Origin: Leifsonia poae
Lineage (GTDB): Bacteria; Actinomycetota; Actinomycetes; Actinomycetales; Microbacteriaceae
Assembly: GCF_027921845.1 (NCBI RefSeq)
Contig: NZ_BSEN01000006.1
Span: 619,192-683,191 of the forward strand
Direction: 5' to 3'
Length of the DNA stretch: 64,000 nucleotides
Shown: in pieces, positions 44,795 through 54,452 of the stretch
Layout of the letters: each line of letters opens with the position of its first letter
Numbering within the stretch: the first letter of the stretch is position 1
The notes under the pieces: model-generated
Told to the model about the DNA's origin: nothing
The model's input: the letters and a program-made list of their open reading frames with translations, nothing else
The model's database searches: none
Translations under genes and position numbers: made by a program

Positions 44795-45784
44795 GTGCCT
44801 GAATACAGCAAGCCATGGCTGACGCTCGACGAGCAGGTGGACAAGCTCGAGAGCCGCGGCGTCACGGTGGTCTCCCGTGCCGAGGGTCGCGATCTGCTGG
44901 CGAAGATCGGCTACTACCGTCTGTCCGGATACCTTTACCCGTTCCGTCTGTCCGAAACGTACATCGACGACGGCAGGCAGAAGGTGCGGGTTCTCGCTGA
45001 CTACCGAGCCGGCACGACTGTCGCTTATGCGGCTGAGCTCATCGATTTTGACCGACGTCTCCGCGTGCTGGTTCTGGAGGGAGTCGAGCGGATCGAAGTC
45101 TCTTTGCGCATGCAGGTCGCCTATACGTTGGGCGAGCGGTCTGCGTTCGCACATCAGGATCCGAAGTCGTACACGTCGTCGTTCACGGCCGAGCACCTCG
45201 ACGAGGAAACCGGCGAGCAAAGGCCGAGCAAGCTTTCGCGAATGCTTGCCCGCATTCAGGACCGACAGAACGGTTCCGACGAGGCCTTCGTCGCTCATTT
45301 TCGTGATCGGTACGACGGCAGGCTTCCCATATGGGCGCTCACGGAGATCCTCGAATTCGGCCAGCTGGGGCAGCTGTTCGGCGGTCTTCAGAACGATCTC
45401 GCCAGCCGGATCGCCGCAACGTACGCCGTGCCTACGAAAAAGATGTTCGGAAGCTGGATCTCGAGCCTCAACTATGTGCGGAACGTCTCGGCACATCATG
45501 CGAGGCTCTTCAACCGCATGCTGGTTATCGCCCCCAGCCGTCCTACCTTCGAGCAGGTTCCCCTCCTAGGGCACCTTCGCACCGAGGATGGCTCGAAAGC
45601 GACGTTCGGCACATACAACGCGCTCGCGATCATGGCCTACCTGATCTCTGTCATCGATCCGTCCTGCGACTGGAATCGTCGCCTGGCAGCGCAATTGCAC
45701 GACTTTCCCCAGGGCGCCCTCTCGCTTGCCGACATGGGCGTACCTCTCGGGTGGGAGACTCAGGCGCTGTGGACGCGAGGATGA
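44795..45784 (+). CDS. Abi_2 (AbiD/AbiF) family HEPN protein, phage-defence candidate
   Basis: 329-residue member of the Abi_2 abortive-infection family. The N-terminal pattern PWLTLDEQVDKLESRG, then KIGYYRLSGYLYPFR and LIDFDRRLRVLVLEGVERIEVSLR match it, and RNVSAH (229-234) is the RNxxxH motif of HEPN ribonucleases. In this family, infection activates RNA cleavage that stops the host cell. Codon use is less GC-rich than neighbours (many third-position T and A), a sign of transfer. GTG start sits directly after the hairpin RNA unit, so its expression is probably controlled by read-through or by that RNA. Confidence 0.9.
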   Translation: MPEYSKPWLTLDEQVDKLESRGVTVVSRAEGRDLLAKIGYYRLSGYLYPFRLSETYIDDGRQKVRVLADYRAGTTVAYAAELIDFDRRLRVLVLEGVERIEVSLRMQVAYTLGERSAFAHQDPKSYTSSFTAEHLDEETGEQRPSKLSRMLARIQDRQNGSDEAFVAHFRDRYDGRLPIWALTEILEFGQLGQLFGGLQNDLASRIAATYAVPTKKMFGSWISSLNYVRNVSAHHARLFNRMLVIAPSRPTFEQVPLLGHLRTEDGSKATFGTYNALAIMAYLISVIDPSCDWNRRLAAQLHDFPQGALSLADMGVPLGWETQALWTRG

Positions 45785-45844
45785 GCGACCGATGAGGCGC
45801 GCCGGGCTCGATCGGCGACGGAGCTGATCGTCCCGTGTCCTCAT

Positions 45845-45882
45845 TATGGAGGACGCCCCCAGGACTGGGGTGGTCCCCCATA
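45845..45882. terminator. hairpin after the Abi gene
   Basis: TATGGAGGACGCCCC pairs with GGGGTGGTCCCCCATA around a 6-base loop with two mismatches. No T tract follows, so it may be a terminator for the Abi gene or a control element of the surface-protein gene. The rest of 45785-45999 shows no gene. Confidence 0.5.
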
Positions 45883-45999
45883 GTGCGGACAAGTCTTGTA
45901 CCCCGATAGAAAGGTCTGTGTAGGGATTCTTGCCTGACCCGAACGGGCGAGCGCCACCCGAGGCGTACCCAGGTCCCTACTGTTTCCTGGGGGAAACTG

Positions 46000-48900
46000 T
46001 TGCTTACCCGACTGCAGTCCTTCTTTTCGCGCGCCCGAAAGCGCTCCGAAACCCGCCCGGCAACCCGCCCGGCAACCCGCTCCGACAGGCGGCGCGGCGT
46101 GCTCCGCGCGCCCGCCGCTGTCGCAGCCGGTGTCGTCGTCGCCCTGATCGGCGGCCTCGCGCTCGGCGCGCCAGCGGCCAGCGCCGATGAGCTCGGATCC
46201 GGTGTGCTCAACCTGTCGAAGGTGGCCGGCACCGCGACCGTCAAGCCCGGGCAGCAGTTCGTCTACACCCTCAACTTCGGGTGTTCGTCGACGACCACCG
46301 GCTGCGTGGATGCGACGCTCACCGACCCGATTCCGGCGCCCCTGGTCGTCGTGGGGACCCCGACCGTGGTCGGTGCCGGGAGCGTGACCACGACCGTCAC
46401 CGGCAACACCCTGAAGGTCGTCTTCAAGGACAGCGTTCCGAACACCACCCCCGCGAGCACTGGTCTCGCCGCCGGCACGACCGGTTCCGTCCAGTTCCAG
46501 GTGAAGCTGCCGGATGACGCCGCGAAGTCCTACGACGGCACGGTGCTCACCAACACCGCCACGTTCGCCGCCGCCAACGCCGCGACCGTCTCTGCCTCCG
46601 CTCCCGTCACCGTTCAGATCCCGGACGTGATCGCCGCGACGGTCACCAAGACCTGGGCGCCGCTGTCGACGCAGTTCCAGCCCGGCGAGGAGTCCACGAC
46701 GACCCTCGGCGTGCGCAACGGCTCGAACATCGACGCGTCCTCGCTCGCGATCGATGAGCCCGCCGACCCTGCCGCTGCCGGCAGCACCTTCAACTTCTAC
46801 GACCTGTCCGGCTTCGGCGACGTCGTCTTCCCCGAAGGCGCCGACCAGGTTCAGGTCGTCGCGACCGCCGGCGGTGCCCCGATCGCAGGTCCGGTCGGCA
46901 CGACCCCTGTGCTCCCCACCGGCGTCGATCCAGGCACGGTCACCTCGTTGCGCTTCGTCTTCAGCTCGTCCACCGGCGCGACCATCGTCACCGGCGGCAC
47001 GGCCGGCTCCGTCGAGCTCACCCTGACGCAGCGCGCCGCCAACCGGGCGACCTCGGCGACCCTCGTCGCCGGCGGCACGCGTGTCAACACGATCGCGGGC
47101 GCCGTCTCGACGCCGAACGGCGACGCGCCGGCTCAGCGCGTGAGCGCAAGCCAGGTCATCGCACCGCTCACCGTCAGCGTCGCCGCCGACAAGTCGTTCG
47201 CGACCCAGCAGCTCCCCGCCGGCCAGTCGACCACCGCGAAGCTGACGGCGCGCAACACCTCGACCGGTGCGCTCACCTCACTGACCATCCGGGAGCCCGG
47301 CACGGGCACCTTCTTCACGAACGACGTCAGCTTCGGCGGCTTCGCAGCCGGCAGCGCGTGGCCCGACGGTGCGACCGGGGCCACGGTGAAGTGGTTCGTC
47401 AGCGGCGGCACTGCCCCGGCCGACTCGTCGTTCGCCGAGGGCGATGCACCGCCGTCGGCCCCCGCGGTCGACGCCGGGCAGTACCTCACCGGCTTCGAGA
47501 TCACCTACACCGGCCGGATCAGCACCGGTGCCACGGCCATCGTCCCGTTCACGGTCGCAACCACGACGGCCGCCGGACCGGCAGGCGCCGGCTTCACCCG
47601 CTACCCGAACGAGGCCATGGTGACCGGCGTCAACGCCGCGGGAACGGCCACCGACCCCGCGAGCGCAGACCTCGACGTCTACTTCCCCGAGGTCAAGCTC
47701 ACCCTCGACAAGACCATCACACCGCAGACCGTCATCCCGGGCGGCACCAGCCTCGTGCAGTTGCAGGCCCAGACGCCGTCGGGCACGAGCTCGGTGCGGC
47801 CGGCGTCGATCGTGATCACCGAGCCGCGGAGCACGGCGACCGCTCCGTACTGGAACGCCTTCGACGCAGCCGCCGTCGCGCCGACCTCGGTCCCGAAGGG
47901 CTCGACCCTCACGGTCCGCTACACCACCGACGGCACGACCTGGAAGACGCTCGAGACGGTCGACGCGACGACCGCCGCGAAGACGTACTCGCGCGTGCTC
48001 GACGACGTGCTCTCGTCCGGCACCTCGCACTCCGACGTCGTCGGGCTCCAGTTCGCGTTCGCCGATGCGAGCGGCTTCGGCCAGGCGACCGCTGTGAAGC
48101 CCGGCATCGTGTTCGTCGCCCGCGGCGAGCTGCGCGACGGCAGCGGCGTCACGAACCCGGGCACCTACCCGACGCTCACCCCGTACGACAACTGCGCGAG
48201 CGCGCAGGCGAGCGGCACCATCAACGGCGGCACGCCGATCGACAGCGCCGTCGCCGTGGACTGCGCCGCCGCGAACGTCCAGGCGACCGACGGCGGCCCC
48301 GGCCCGATGATCGCCTCGAAGGCGTGGGACGGCACCAAGGTGCTGCAGGCGCAGTCGAAGACCACCACCGGTGTCACGCTCGGCTGGGGAACCCAGACGT
48401 CGGGCATCACCTCGATGACCATCCAGGACCCGGCGGCCGAGTCGCCGCTCTCGGGGAGCGTGTTCCAGGCGTTCGACCTGGTGCGCATCGACGCCATCAC
48501 GCCCACCTCGACGGCGGGTGCGACGTACGATCCGCTCATCCGCTGGGATGCGGTCTCGAAGGTCGAGCTGTTCGACGGCACGAGCTGGGTCGACATCACC
48601 AGCAAGGCCTGTGCCACCGCGCAGGCCTGTAGCGGCACCTTCCCGGGCTACACGCTCTCGACCGCCGAGCGTGCGTCGACGCAGGGCGTGCGGCTCACCG
48701 TGATCGAGCGTCCCGACCGCGCCACCGCGATCGCCGCATCCGGTGACGCGACGGCCCCGTTCGTCGGTTCCGGCGTCGCGAGCGCCTCAGCCGGCGCATT
48801 CCCCGGCGCGAATCCGGATGCCCGCACGATGCACCTCGATCTCCAGCTCCGCAACGCGGTGCGCAACAGCGCGATCGACGACTGGGTGACCGGCACCCGC

Positions 48901-51900
48901 ACCTACAACATGGCCGGGTCTCCCGGAGCGGTCGACAACACAGTGAAGGTCACCGGCCAGCCCGCGTCGGGCGCACCGTTCACCCGCACGGCGGCCGACC
49001 ACGTCACCATCATCGACCCGATGTTCACCACGAAGGTCACCAAGTCGGCGTCGGCGACCAGCCTGGTCATCCCGCAGCCGGATGTCCCAGGGACCGCCTA
49101 CCCGACGACGACCTACACGACCACGATCGAGAACACCTCGACGACGAACACCTGGCAGCTCCGGCTGAGCGACCCCGTGCAGTGCACGAACGCCGCCGCG
49201 AACGCGCCGTGCGTCTTCGGGCCGTACGTCGCGGCGAGCAACCCGTTCGAGACGCTGAACCTCACCGCGATCAAGGTCGACCTCACCAACGCCGCCGGGG
49301 TGCAGCCGTCGCTGAGCCAGGTCTCGCTGCTGCACCGCGCCGCCGACGGAACCCTGTCGACCGAGAACGTGAGCCTTGCCGCTGCCGCTGCGAAGTCTGC
49401 GACCGATCTGTCCGACGTCGTCGGCGTCAGCGTGCTGCTGCGCGGCACGAACGCGCAGGGCGCCGACGGCTCCGGCGGTTCGATCGCACCGGGGCAGAAG
49501 GCCACGGTGACGCTCGCCACTCAGCTGCGCCAGACCGCGCGGGCGACGGGCGCCACCCCCATCCCGTCGACCGTGCCGAACACCGCGTTCGGCACCCTGC
49601 ACGACGAGGTCTATCCGACCGCGGATGCCGGCGACAGCGCCGGCGCCAACGTCGCCCTGGTCAGCGGCAACATCGCCGTGACGGCTCGCAAGAGCATCAC
49701 CCCGGGCAGCACGCTGCAAGCCAACCCGGTCTCGCCCATCACGGTGCTCCTCGGGGCGCGCTCGACCGGCACGATCTCCCCGAAGGTGCTCGTCGTCGAG
49801 GACTCGAGGGTCACGTTCTGGAACGCCTTCACTCTCGGGTCGTTCAGCATCCCGACCGCGCCCACCGGGGCGAACCGGGTGCTGGTCGAGGCGCAGACGG
49901 GACAGGGCGCCGGCGCGACCTGGCACGGAACGAACGGAACGCCGACGACGCTCGCCGCGGCCGCGCTTCCCTCCGATGTGATGGCGGCCGACGTCACGGG
50001 CCTGCGGTTCACGTTCAGCCGCGTCGACGGCGCGAGCTTCGCGGCCTCGAACAATGTGGACAACATCCAGCTGAAGGTGTCGCTGCGCTCCACCCTGCGC
50101 GACGGCTCCGGTCCGGTCACCTCGACCATCGTCGCCGCCCCGATGCCGGGCGAGACCGCGGCGGGCACGGTCACCGACACGGTGTTCGCCGACGCCGCGT
50201 ACAACGCCATCCACGCCACTCGTGCCACAGCGACGGCGACCTTCACGGTGACGCCGGGAACGGCGACGATCGCGGTCGAGAAGACCTCGCCGGGGCAGGC
50301 GGCTGCCGGGCGCGAGGTCCCGTGGACCCTGCGGTTCAAGAACACCGGCACCGGCTACCTGCCGAACCCGGTCGTGACCGACACGCTGCCGTCCGACGGA
50401 ACGCTCCTCTTCGTCCCGACCAACGTGCCCGTCTACGCCACCTCGACCGGGGGAACCCTCCCGACCGATGGTGCGACGATCACGCGCACCTACGACCCAG
50501 CGGCCGGAACCATCCGGTTCGTCTGGCCCGCCGGCTCCCGCCTGGCGCCGGGGGAGACCTACTCGATCACGCTGACCCTGCAGATCAAGCCGGGCGCGAA
50601 CCCCGGCACGACTGCGCTCAACACCTTCGGCGTGACCAGCGACCGCACCTTCGCCGGATGCACGGCCCTGAACGCCGGCAACGGCCGCCCGGTCTCGCTC
50701 GCGAGCAACACCTGCAGCACGAACAACGTGGTCACCACGCTGGCGCAGGGATCGTTCACGGCATCGAAGGGCGTCAGCTCGACGACCGGCAAGGCGCAGA
50801 ACATCGCGAACCCCGCGGTACCCTGCACCTCCGACGGCGACGGCTTCTACCGGTACCCGTGCGCTGCGGTCAGCGCGATCGGAGCGACCGACACCTGGAA
50901 GCTCGAGATCGTGAACGGCGGCAACGTCGCGGCCCGCAACCTCGTCGCGATCGACGTCTTCCCGCATCCGGGTGATGTCGGCGTCGTCGACCCGTCGCAG
51001 CGCGGATCGGTCTTCTCCCCCCGCTTCAACGCCGACCTCGCGTTCACGCCGAGCGCGGAGGCGGCAGGCTCGTCGATGGCGTGGTTCGTCAGCACCGCCG
51101 TGAACCCCTGCGTCACCGAACTCACCCCGGGCGGCGCGGCGTGCCCGGCCGGATCGTGGATCCCGTCGAGCGCGGTCGGCGACACGATCGACGCGGGCGA
51201 CGTCACGGGCGTGAAGCTGGCGTTCGACTTCTCGCGGGCTTCCGGCGGCACACTCGCTCCCGGAGCGGTGCTCAAGGTGACCTACTCGTCGACCAACGTG
51301 CCGACGACCACGGCCGGCGACGACCGGGCCCCGGTCTCAGCGCCCGTGACCGGTGTGCGCGCCTGGAACTCGTTCGGCTTCTACCCCACCTACGTGTCGG
51401 GTTCGCAGCCGGCCGGACCCCAGGAGCCGATCAAGTCGGGCGTCATCCTGACCGGCGGTTCCCTGCGCATCACCAAGGCGATCACCGGACCGGGCGCCGC
51501 GTACGCCCCGACCAGTTTCGTGGCGGATGTCGCGTGCACGGTCGACGGTGCGACGGTCGACCTGGGCGCGGCCTCATCGGTGACCCTGAGCGATGCGAAC
51601 GGCTACGCTGCCAGGGTCGACGGGATCCCCGTCGGCTCGGTGTGCCGCGTGACGGAGCACGGTGCCGAAGGCTCGTACGGCGAGTCGACCCGCACGGTCA
51701 CGCCGGCGAGTGTGACGATCCGCGCCTCGGGCTCGAGCACCGATGCCGTCCCCGCCGACCAGTCGGTCGCCATCGTGAACGACTACGCCGTGACGGCGCT
51801 GACCGTCACGAAGAAGGTCGACACCGCGGCGACCGCGGGCACGTTCGGGCCGTTCGGCTTCACCCTGAGCTGCGTGGCAGCGGGCGGTCAGACCATCCCG

Positions 51901-53628
51901 TTGCCGGCCGGGGACGCCGCGTTCTCGCTCGCCGACGGCGGCTCGCACACGATCGGCGACCTCCCTGTGCGAGCGCGCTGCGAGCTGACGGAGACCGGAA
52001 GCGACGGTGCAGCCACGGCTCCGAACCACGTCGCCATCTCGGTGAACGGCGCGGCGGAGACGTCCGGCCCGCAGGCGACCATCACGATCGCGGATGCGGC
52101 TGGCGGCAACACCGCGCTGGTCACGAACCATTACGCCGCGGGAACGCTCTCGATCGCCAAGACGGTCGACGGGGATGCCGCCGGCGACTTCGGCGGCGGC
52201 CCGTTCACGGCTCACGTCACCTGCGTCTACGGCACGCAGACGCTGTTCGACGGGGATCTCTCCATCGTGGGCGGGGAGACCGAAGCCGTGCCGCGGACGT
52301 TCCCGGCGGGAACCTCGTGCGCCATCGCCGAGACGAAGACCGGCGGCGCCACGTCGACGACGATCGACACTCCGACCGTCGTCATTCCGGGCAACACCGA
52401 CGGGACGGTCGCCGCGGTGACCGTGAACCTGACGAACACGTTCTCGGCCGGCTCGGTCACCATCGAGAAGGTGCGCACGGGCGACGGCGTCGCGACCTAC
52501 GGGTCGGGACCGTTCACCGCGCAGCTCGTCTGCACATGGCAGAAGGACGGACAGCAGTTCACCATCCTGCTGCCCGGCGGGGGCCTCGTCACGCTCGACG
52601 CGGCGAACGGCTACACGGCCACCGTCACGGGCCTCATCCAGGGCGCCCACTGCGACGTCACCGAGACCGCGACGGGCGGGGCGACCTCGGTCGTGGTCGC
52701 GCCGGCATCCGGTGTGACCGTGCCGGCGGGAACCCCGGCGACCGTGACGATCACGAACACGTTCGACACCGGGTCGCTCGCCATCGTCAAGAAGCGCGTC
52801 GGCGACGGCGTCGAGAAGTTCGGCGCCGGACCGTTCACCGTCACGGTCGACTGCACCTACGTCGTCGACGGTGTCGTCACCCCGATCGAGCTGGGCGCCG
52901 ATGGCACGATCAGCCTGTCGAAGGACAACGGCTACACGGCGACCGTGCCGAACCTGATCGCCGGCGCCCGCTGCGCGATCGTCGAGACGGATGCGGGACT
53001 CGCGACCGCGACGACGATGGATCCGGCCGACGGAGTGGTCACCATCGGTGCCGGTGCGACCGCGACGGTCACCGTGACCAACACGTTCGACGTCGGTCAC
53101 CTGACGATCCGCAAGGATGCCGCGCGCGACTCGGTCTCGCTCGGCGACACCATCGTGTACACGATCACGGTCACCAACGACGGCCGGATCGACGCGCACG
53201 ATGTGAAGGTGACGGACACGATGCCGGCGCCGCTGCGACTGGTGTCGACCTCGCCGACCGCTGCGGTGTCGGGCCGGATGCTCACCTGGACGATCGGCGC
53301 CCTGGCCGTCGGCGTGAGCACCACGTTCACGGTGGAGGCCGTGCTGACCTCGCCGGCCGACACCACGAACCGCGTGACGGTCGAGAACCCGCCGGGACCG
53401 TGGACGCCGCCCACCTCGCTGACCCCGTGCGCCGAAGACCCGACGGCCGCCTGCGCAACGGTGGTCGACCCGCCGCGCGCGGGTGGCAGCGGACTCGCCT
53501 CGACCGGCTCGGACGTGAGCGGGTTCGCCCTGCTGGCCGGCCTGGCGCTGCTCGCGGGAGCCGCGCTCCTGGTGGCGAACCGCCTGCGCCGTCTGCGTCG
53601 CCCTGGTCGCCTGGGTGGTCGCTCCTAG
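46000..53628 (+). CDS. giant LAxTG cell-wall-anchored surface protein
   Basis: 2542 residues. A long signal peptide (basic to residue 37, hydrophobic 38-57, cleavage after ASA at 61-63) exports it. The first about 1800 residues are many DUF11/isopeptide-type beta domains (for example LNLSKVAGTATVKPGQQFVY, VAADKSFATQQ, LTLDKTITPQ, IAVEKTSPGQAA). About 1820-2365 are five DUF5979 domains, each starting like GSLRITK or GTLSIAK and ending CxVTE. One more DUF11 domain follows, then LASTG (2499-2503), a hydrophobic helix and a basic tail: a class E sortase signal. TTG start at 46000 has GGGGGA six bases upstream. Probably a stalk-like adhesin. Confidence 0.93.
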   Translation: MLTRLQSFFSRARKRSETRPATRPATRSDRRRGVLRAPAAVAAGVVVALIGGLALGAPAASADELGSGVLNLSKVAGTATVKPGQQFVYTLNFGCSSTTTGCVDATLTDPIPAPLVVVGTPTVVGAGSVTTTVTGNTLKVVFKDSVPNTTPASTGLAAGTTGSVQFQVKLPDDAAKSYDGTVLTNTATFAAANAATVSASAPVTVQIPDVIAATVTKTWAPLSTQFQPGEESTTTLGVRNGSNIDASSLAIDEPADPAAAGSTFNFYDLSGFGDVVFPEGADQVQVVATAGGAPIAGPVGTTPVLPTGVDPGTVTSLRFVFSSSTGATIVTGGTAGSVELTLTQRAANRATSATLVAGGTRVNTIAGAVSTPNGDAPAQRVSASQVIAPLTVSVAADKSFATQQLPAGQSTTAKLTARNTSTGALTSLTIREPGTGTFFTNDVSFGGFAAGSAWPDGATGATVKWFVSGGTAPADSSFAEGDAPPSAPAVDAGQYLTGFEITYTGRISTGATAIVPFTVATTTAAGPAGAGFTRYPNEAMVTGVNAAGTATDPASADLDVYFPEVKLTLDKTITPQTVIPGGTSLVQLQAQTPSGTSSVRPASIVITEPRSTATAPYWNAFDAAAVAPTSVPKGSTLTVRYTTDGTTWKTLETVDATTAAKTYSRVLDDVLSSGTSHSDVVGLQFAFADASGFGQATAVKPGIVFVARGELRDGSGVTNPGTYPTLTPYDNCASAQASGTINGGTPIDSAVAVDCAAANVQATDGGPGPMIASKAWDGTKVLQAQSKTTTGVTLGWGTQTSGITSMTIQDPAAESPLSGSVFQAFDLVRIDAITPTSTAGATYDPLIRWDAVSKVELFDGTSWVDITSKACATAQACSGTFPGYTLSTAERASTQGVRLTVIERPDRATAIAASGDATAPFVGSGVASASAGAFPGANPDARTMHLDLQLRNAVRNSAIDDWVTGTRTYNMAGSPGAVDNTVKVTGQPASGAPFTRTAADHVTIIDPMFTTKVTKSASATSLVIPQPDVPGTAYPTTTYTTTIENTSTTNTWQLRLSDPVQCTNAAANAPCVFGPYVAASNPFETLNLTAIKVDLTNAAGVQPSLSQVSLLHRAADGTLSTENVSLAAAAAKSATDLSDVVGVSVLLRGTNAQGADGSGGSIAPGQKATVTLATQLRQTARATGATPIPSTVPNTAFGTLHDEVYPTADAGDSAGANVALVSGNIAVTARKSITPGSTLQANPVSPITVLLGARSTGTISPKVLVVEDSRVTFWNAFTLGSFSIPTAPTGANRVLVEAQTGQGAGATWHGTNGTPTTLAAAALPSDVMAADVTGLRFTFSRVDGASFAASNNVDNIQLKVSLRSTLRDGSGPVTSTIVAAPMPGETAAGTVTDTVFADAAYNAIHATRATATATFTVTPGTATIAVEKTSPGQAAAGREVPWTLRFKNTGTGYLPNPVVTDTLPSDGTLLFVPTNVPVYATSTGGTLPTDGATITRTYDPAAGTIRFVWPAGSRLAPGETYSITLTLQIKPGANPGTTALNTFGVTSDRTFAGCTALNAGNGRPVSLASNTCSTNNVVTTLAQGSFTASKGVSSTTGKAQNIANPAVPCTSDGDGFYRYPCAAVSAIGATDTWKLEIVNGGNVAARNLVAIDVFPHPGDVGVVDPSQRGSVFSPRFNADLAFTPSAEAAGSSMAWFVSTAVNPCVTELTPGGAACPAGSWIPSSAVGDTIDAGDVTGVKLAFDFSRASGGTLAPGAVLKVTYSSTNVPTTTAGDDRAPVSAPVTGVRAWNSFGFYPTYVSGSQPAGPQEPIKSGVILTGGSLRITKAITGPGAAYAPTSFVADVACTVDGATVDLGAASSVTLSDANGYAARVDGIPVGSVCRVTEHGAEGSYGESTRTVTPASVTIRASGSSTDAVPADQSVAIVNDYAVTALTVTKKVDTAATAGTFGPFGFTLSCVAAGGQTIPLPAGDAAFSLADGGSHTIGDLPVRARCELTETGSDGAATAPNHVAISVNGAAETSGPQATITIADAAGGNTALVTNHYAAGTLSIAKTVDGDAAGDFGGGPFTAHVTCVYGTQTLFDGDLSIVGGETEAVPRTFPAGTSCAIAETKTGGATSTTIDTPTVVIPGNTDGTVAAVTVNLTNTFSAGSVTIEKVRTGDGVATYGSGPFTAQLVCTWQKDGQQFTILLPGGGLVTLDAANGYTATVTGLIQGAHCDVTETATGGATSVVVAPASGVTVPAGTPATVTITNTFDTGSLAIVKKRVGDGVEKFGAGPFTVTVDCTYVVDGVVTPIELGADGTISLSKDNGYTATVPNLIAGARCAIVETDAGLATATTMDPADGVVTIGAGATATVTVTNTFDVGHLTIRKDAARDSVSLGDTIVYTITVTNDGRIDAHDVKVTDTMPAPLRLVSTSPTAAVSGRMLTWTIGALAVGVSTTFTVEAVLTSPADTTNRVTVENPPGPWTPPTSLTPCAEDPTAACATVVDPPRAGGSGLASTGSDVSGFALLAGLALLAGAALLVANRLRRLRRPGRLGGRS

Positions 53629-53646
53629 CCACCGGCAGCGTTCGAT

Positions 53647-53702
53647 GAGGGGTCCCGACACGCCGCATCCGTAAAGGGTGGGCCAGCGTGTCGGGACCCC
53701 TC
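53647..53702. terminator. 17-bp perfect hairpin after the surface-protein gene
   Basis: GAGGGGTCCCGACACGC (53647-53663) and its exact reverse complement (53686-53702) flank 22 bases. Likely the terminator of the giant gene, but it also resembles the other extragenic palindromes by its GATGAGGGG...CCCCTCG ends. Confidence 0.7.
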
Positions 53703-53772
53703 GTTCGTCCCGGGGGGAGGGTGTGGACGATGGGCACGGGTGGGAGGATGCTGGAACACGGAGGCAGCCGAC

Positions 53773-54333
53773 ATGACAACACTTCCCGATCGTCCGAACA
53801 CGGCACTCGTGATCCTCGACGTGCAGAACGGAGCTGTCGAGGGGGCGTACGAGCGCGATGCCGTCATCGCCCGCATCCGCTCGCTCGTCGACCGAGCGCG
53901 CTCCGAAGGCGTGCCGGTCATCTGGGCGCAGCACTCGGATGAGGAGCATCTGCCGTACGGCAGCGAGGCGTGGCAATACGTTCCCGAGCTGGTGCGCGAG
54001 CCATCCGAGGCGCTGATCGCCAAGCAGTACGCCGACGCGTTCGAAGAGACCCAGCTCGAGGAGGCGCTCGCTGCCGCGGGGGTCGGGCGACTCGTCGTCG
54101 CCGGGGCGCAGACCGACGAGTGCATCCGGTCGACCATCCACGGCGCGATGGTGCGCGGCTACGACGTCACGCTGGTGGGAGACGCCCACACGACCGAAGA
54201 CCTCAGCGACTGGGGTGCGCCGACGCCCGACAAGGTGATCGCCCACACCAACCTCTACTGGGACAACCACCGCGCCCCCGGCCGCACCGCCGCCGTCGTC
54301 CCCGCCGCCGACGTCGCCTTCTCCTCTCGCTGA
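53773..54333 (+). CDS. isochorismatase-family cysteine hydrolase
   Basis: 186-residue hydrolase of the isochorismatase/nicotinamidase fold. ALVILDVQNGAVEG carries the catalytic Asp16, IAKQYADAF the Lys region, and GAQTDECIRST the nucleophile Cys117, with GYDVTLVGDAHTT after it. Cytoplasmic; substrate unknown, probably an amide or a nicotinamide-like compound. ATG at 53773 chosen over an upstream in-frame ATG by alignment to the family start. Confidence 0.9.
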   Translation: MTTLPDRPNTALVILDVQNGAVEGAYERDAVIARIRSLVDRARSEGVPVIWAQHSDEEHLPYGSEAWQYVPELVREPSEALIAKQYADAFEETQLEEALAAAGVGRLVVAGAQTDECIRSTIHGAMVRGYDVTLVGDAHTTEDLSDWGAPTPDKVIAHTNLYWDNHRAPGRTAAVVPAADVAFSSR

Positions 54334-54351
54334 GCGGCGCCGCCCACCTCT

Positions 54352-54414
54352 CGTTGAGGGGCGGCAAATGCGCCTAAACACGCCGACGAACCCTGCGTTT
54401 GCCACCCCTCAACG
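54352..54414 (+). repeat. 63-bp extragenic palindrome, copy 2
   Basis: CGTTGAGGGGCGGCAAAT at the left end, GCCTAAACACGCCG in the centre and CACCCCTCAACG at the right end. Aligns without gaps to copies 1 and 3. Between two genes of the same direction. Confidence 0.92.
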
Positions 54415-54452
54415 AAACCGGATGCGGTCGAACGGTCCCGCAGAATAGAGTC

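Noticed and set aside
45896..45926. TTGTAC/TAGGGA as promoter of the giant surface-protein gene
   Set aside because: Spacing of 19 bases and a poor -10 make it too weak to annotate.
53647..53702. Treating this hairpin as a fourth copy of the 63-bp family
   Set aside because: Only the outer 9-10 bases resemble it; the centre GCCTAAACACGCCG is absent and the length differs.
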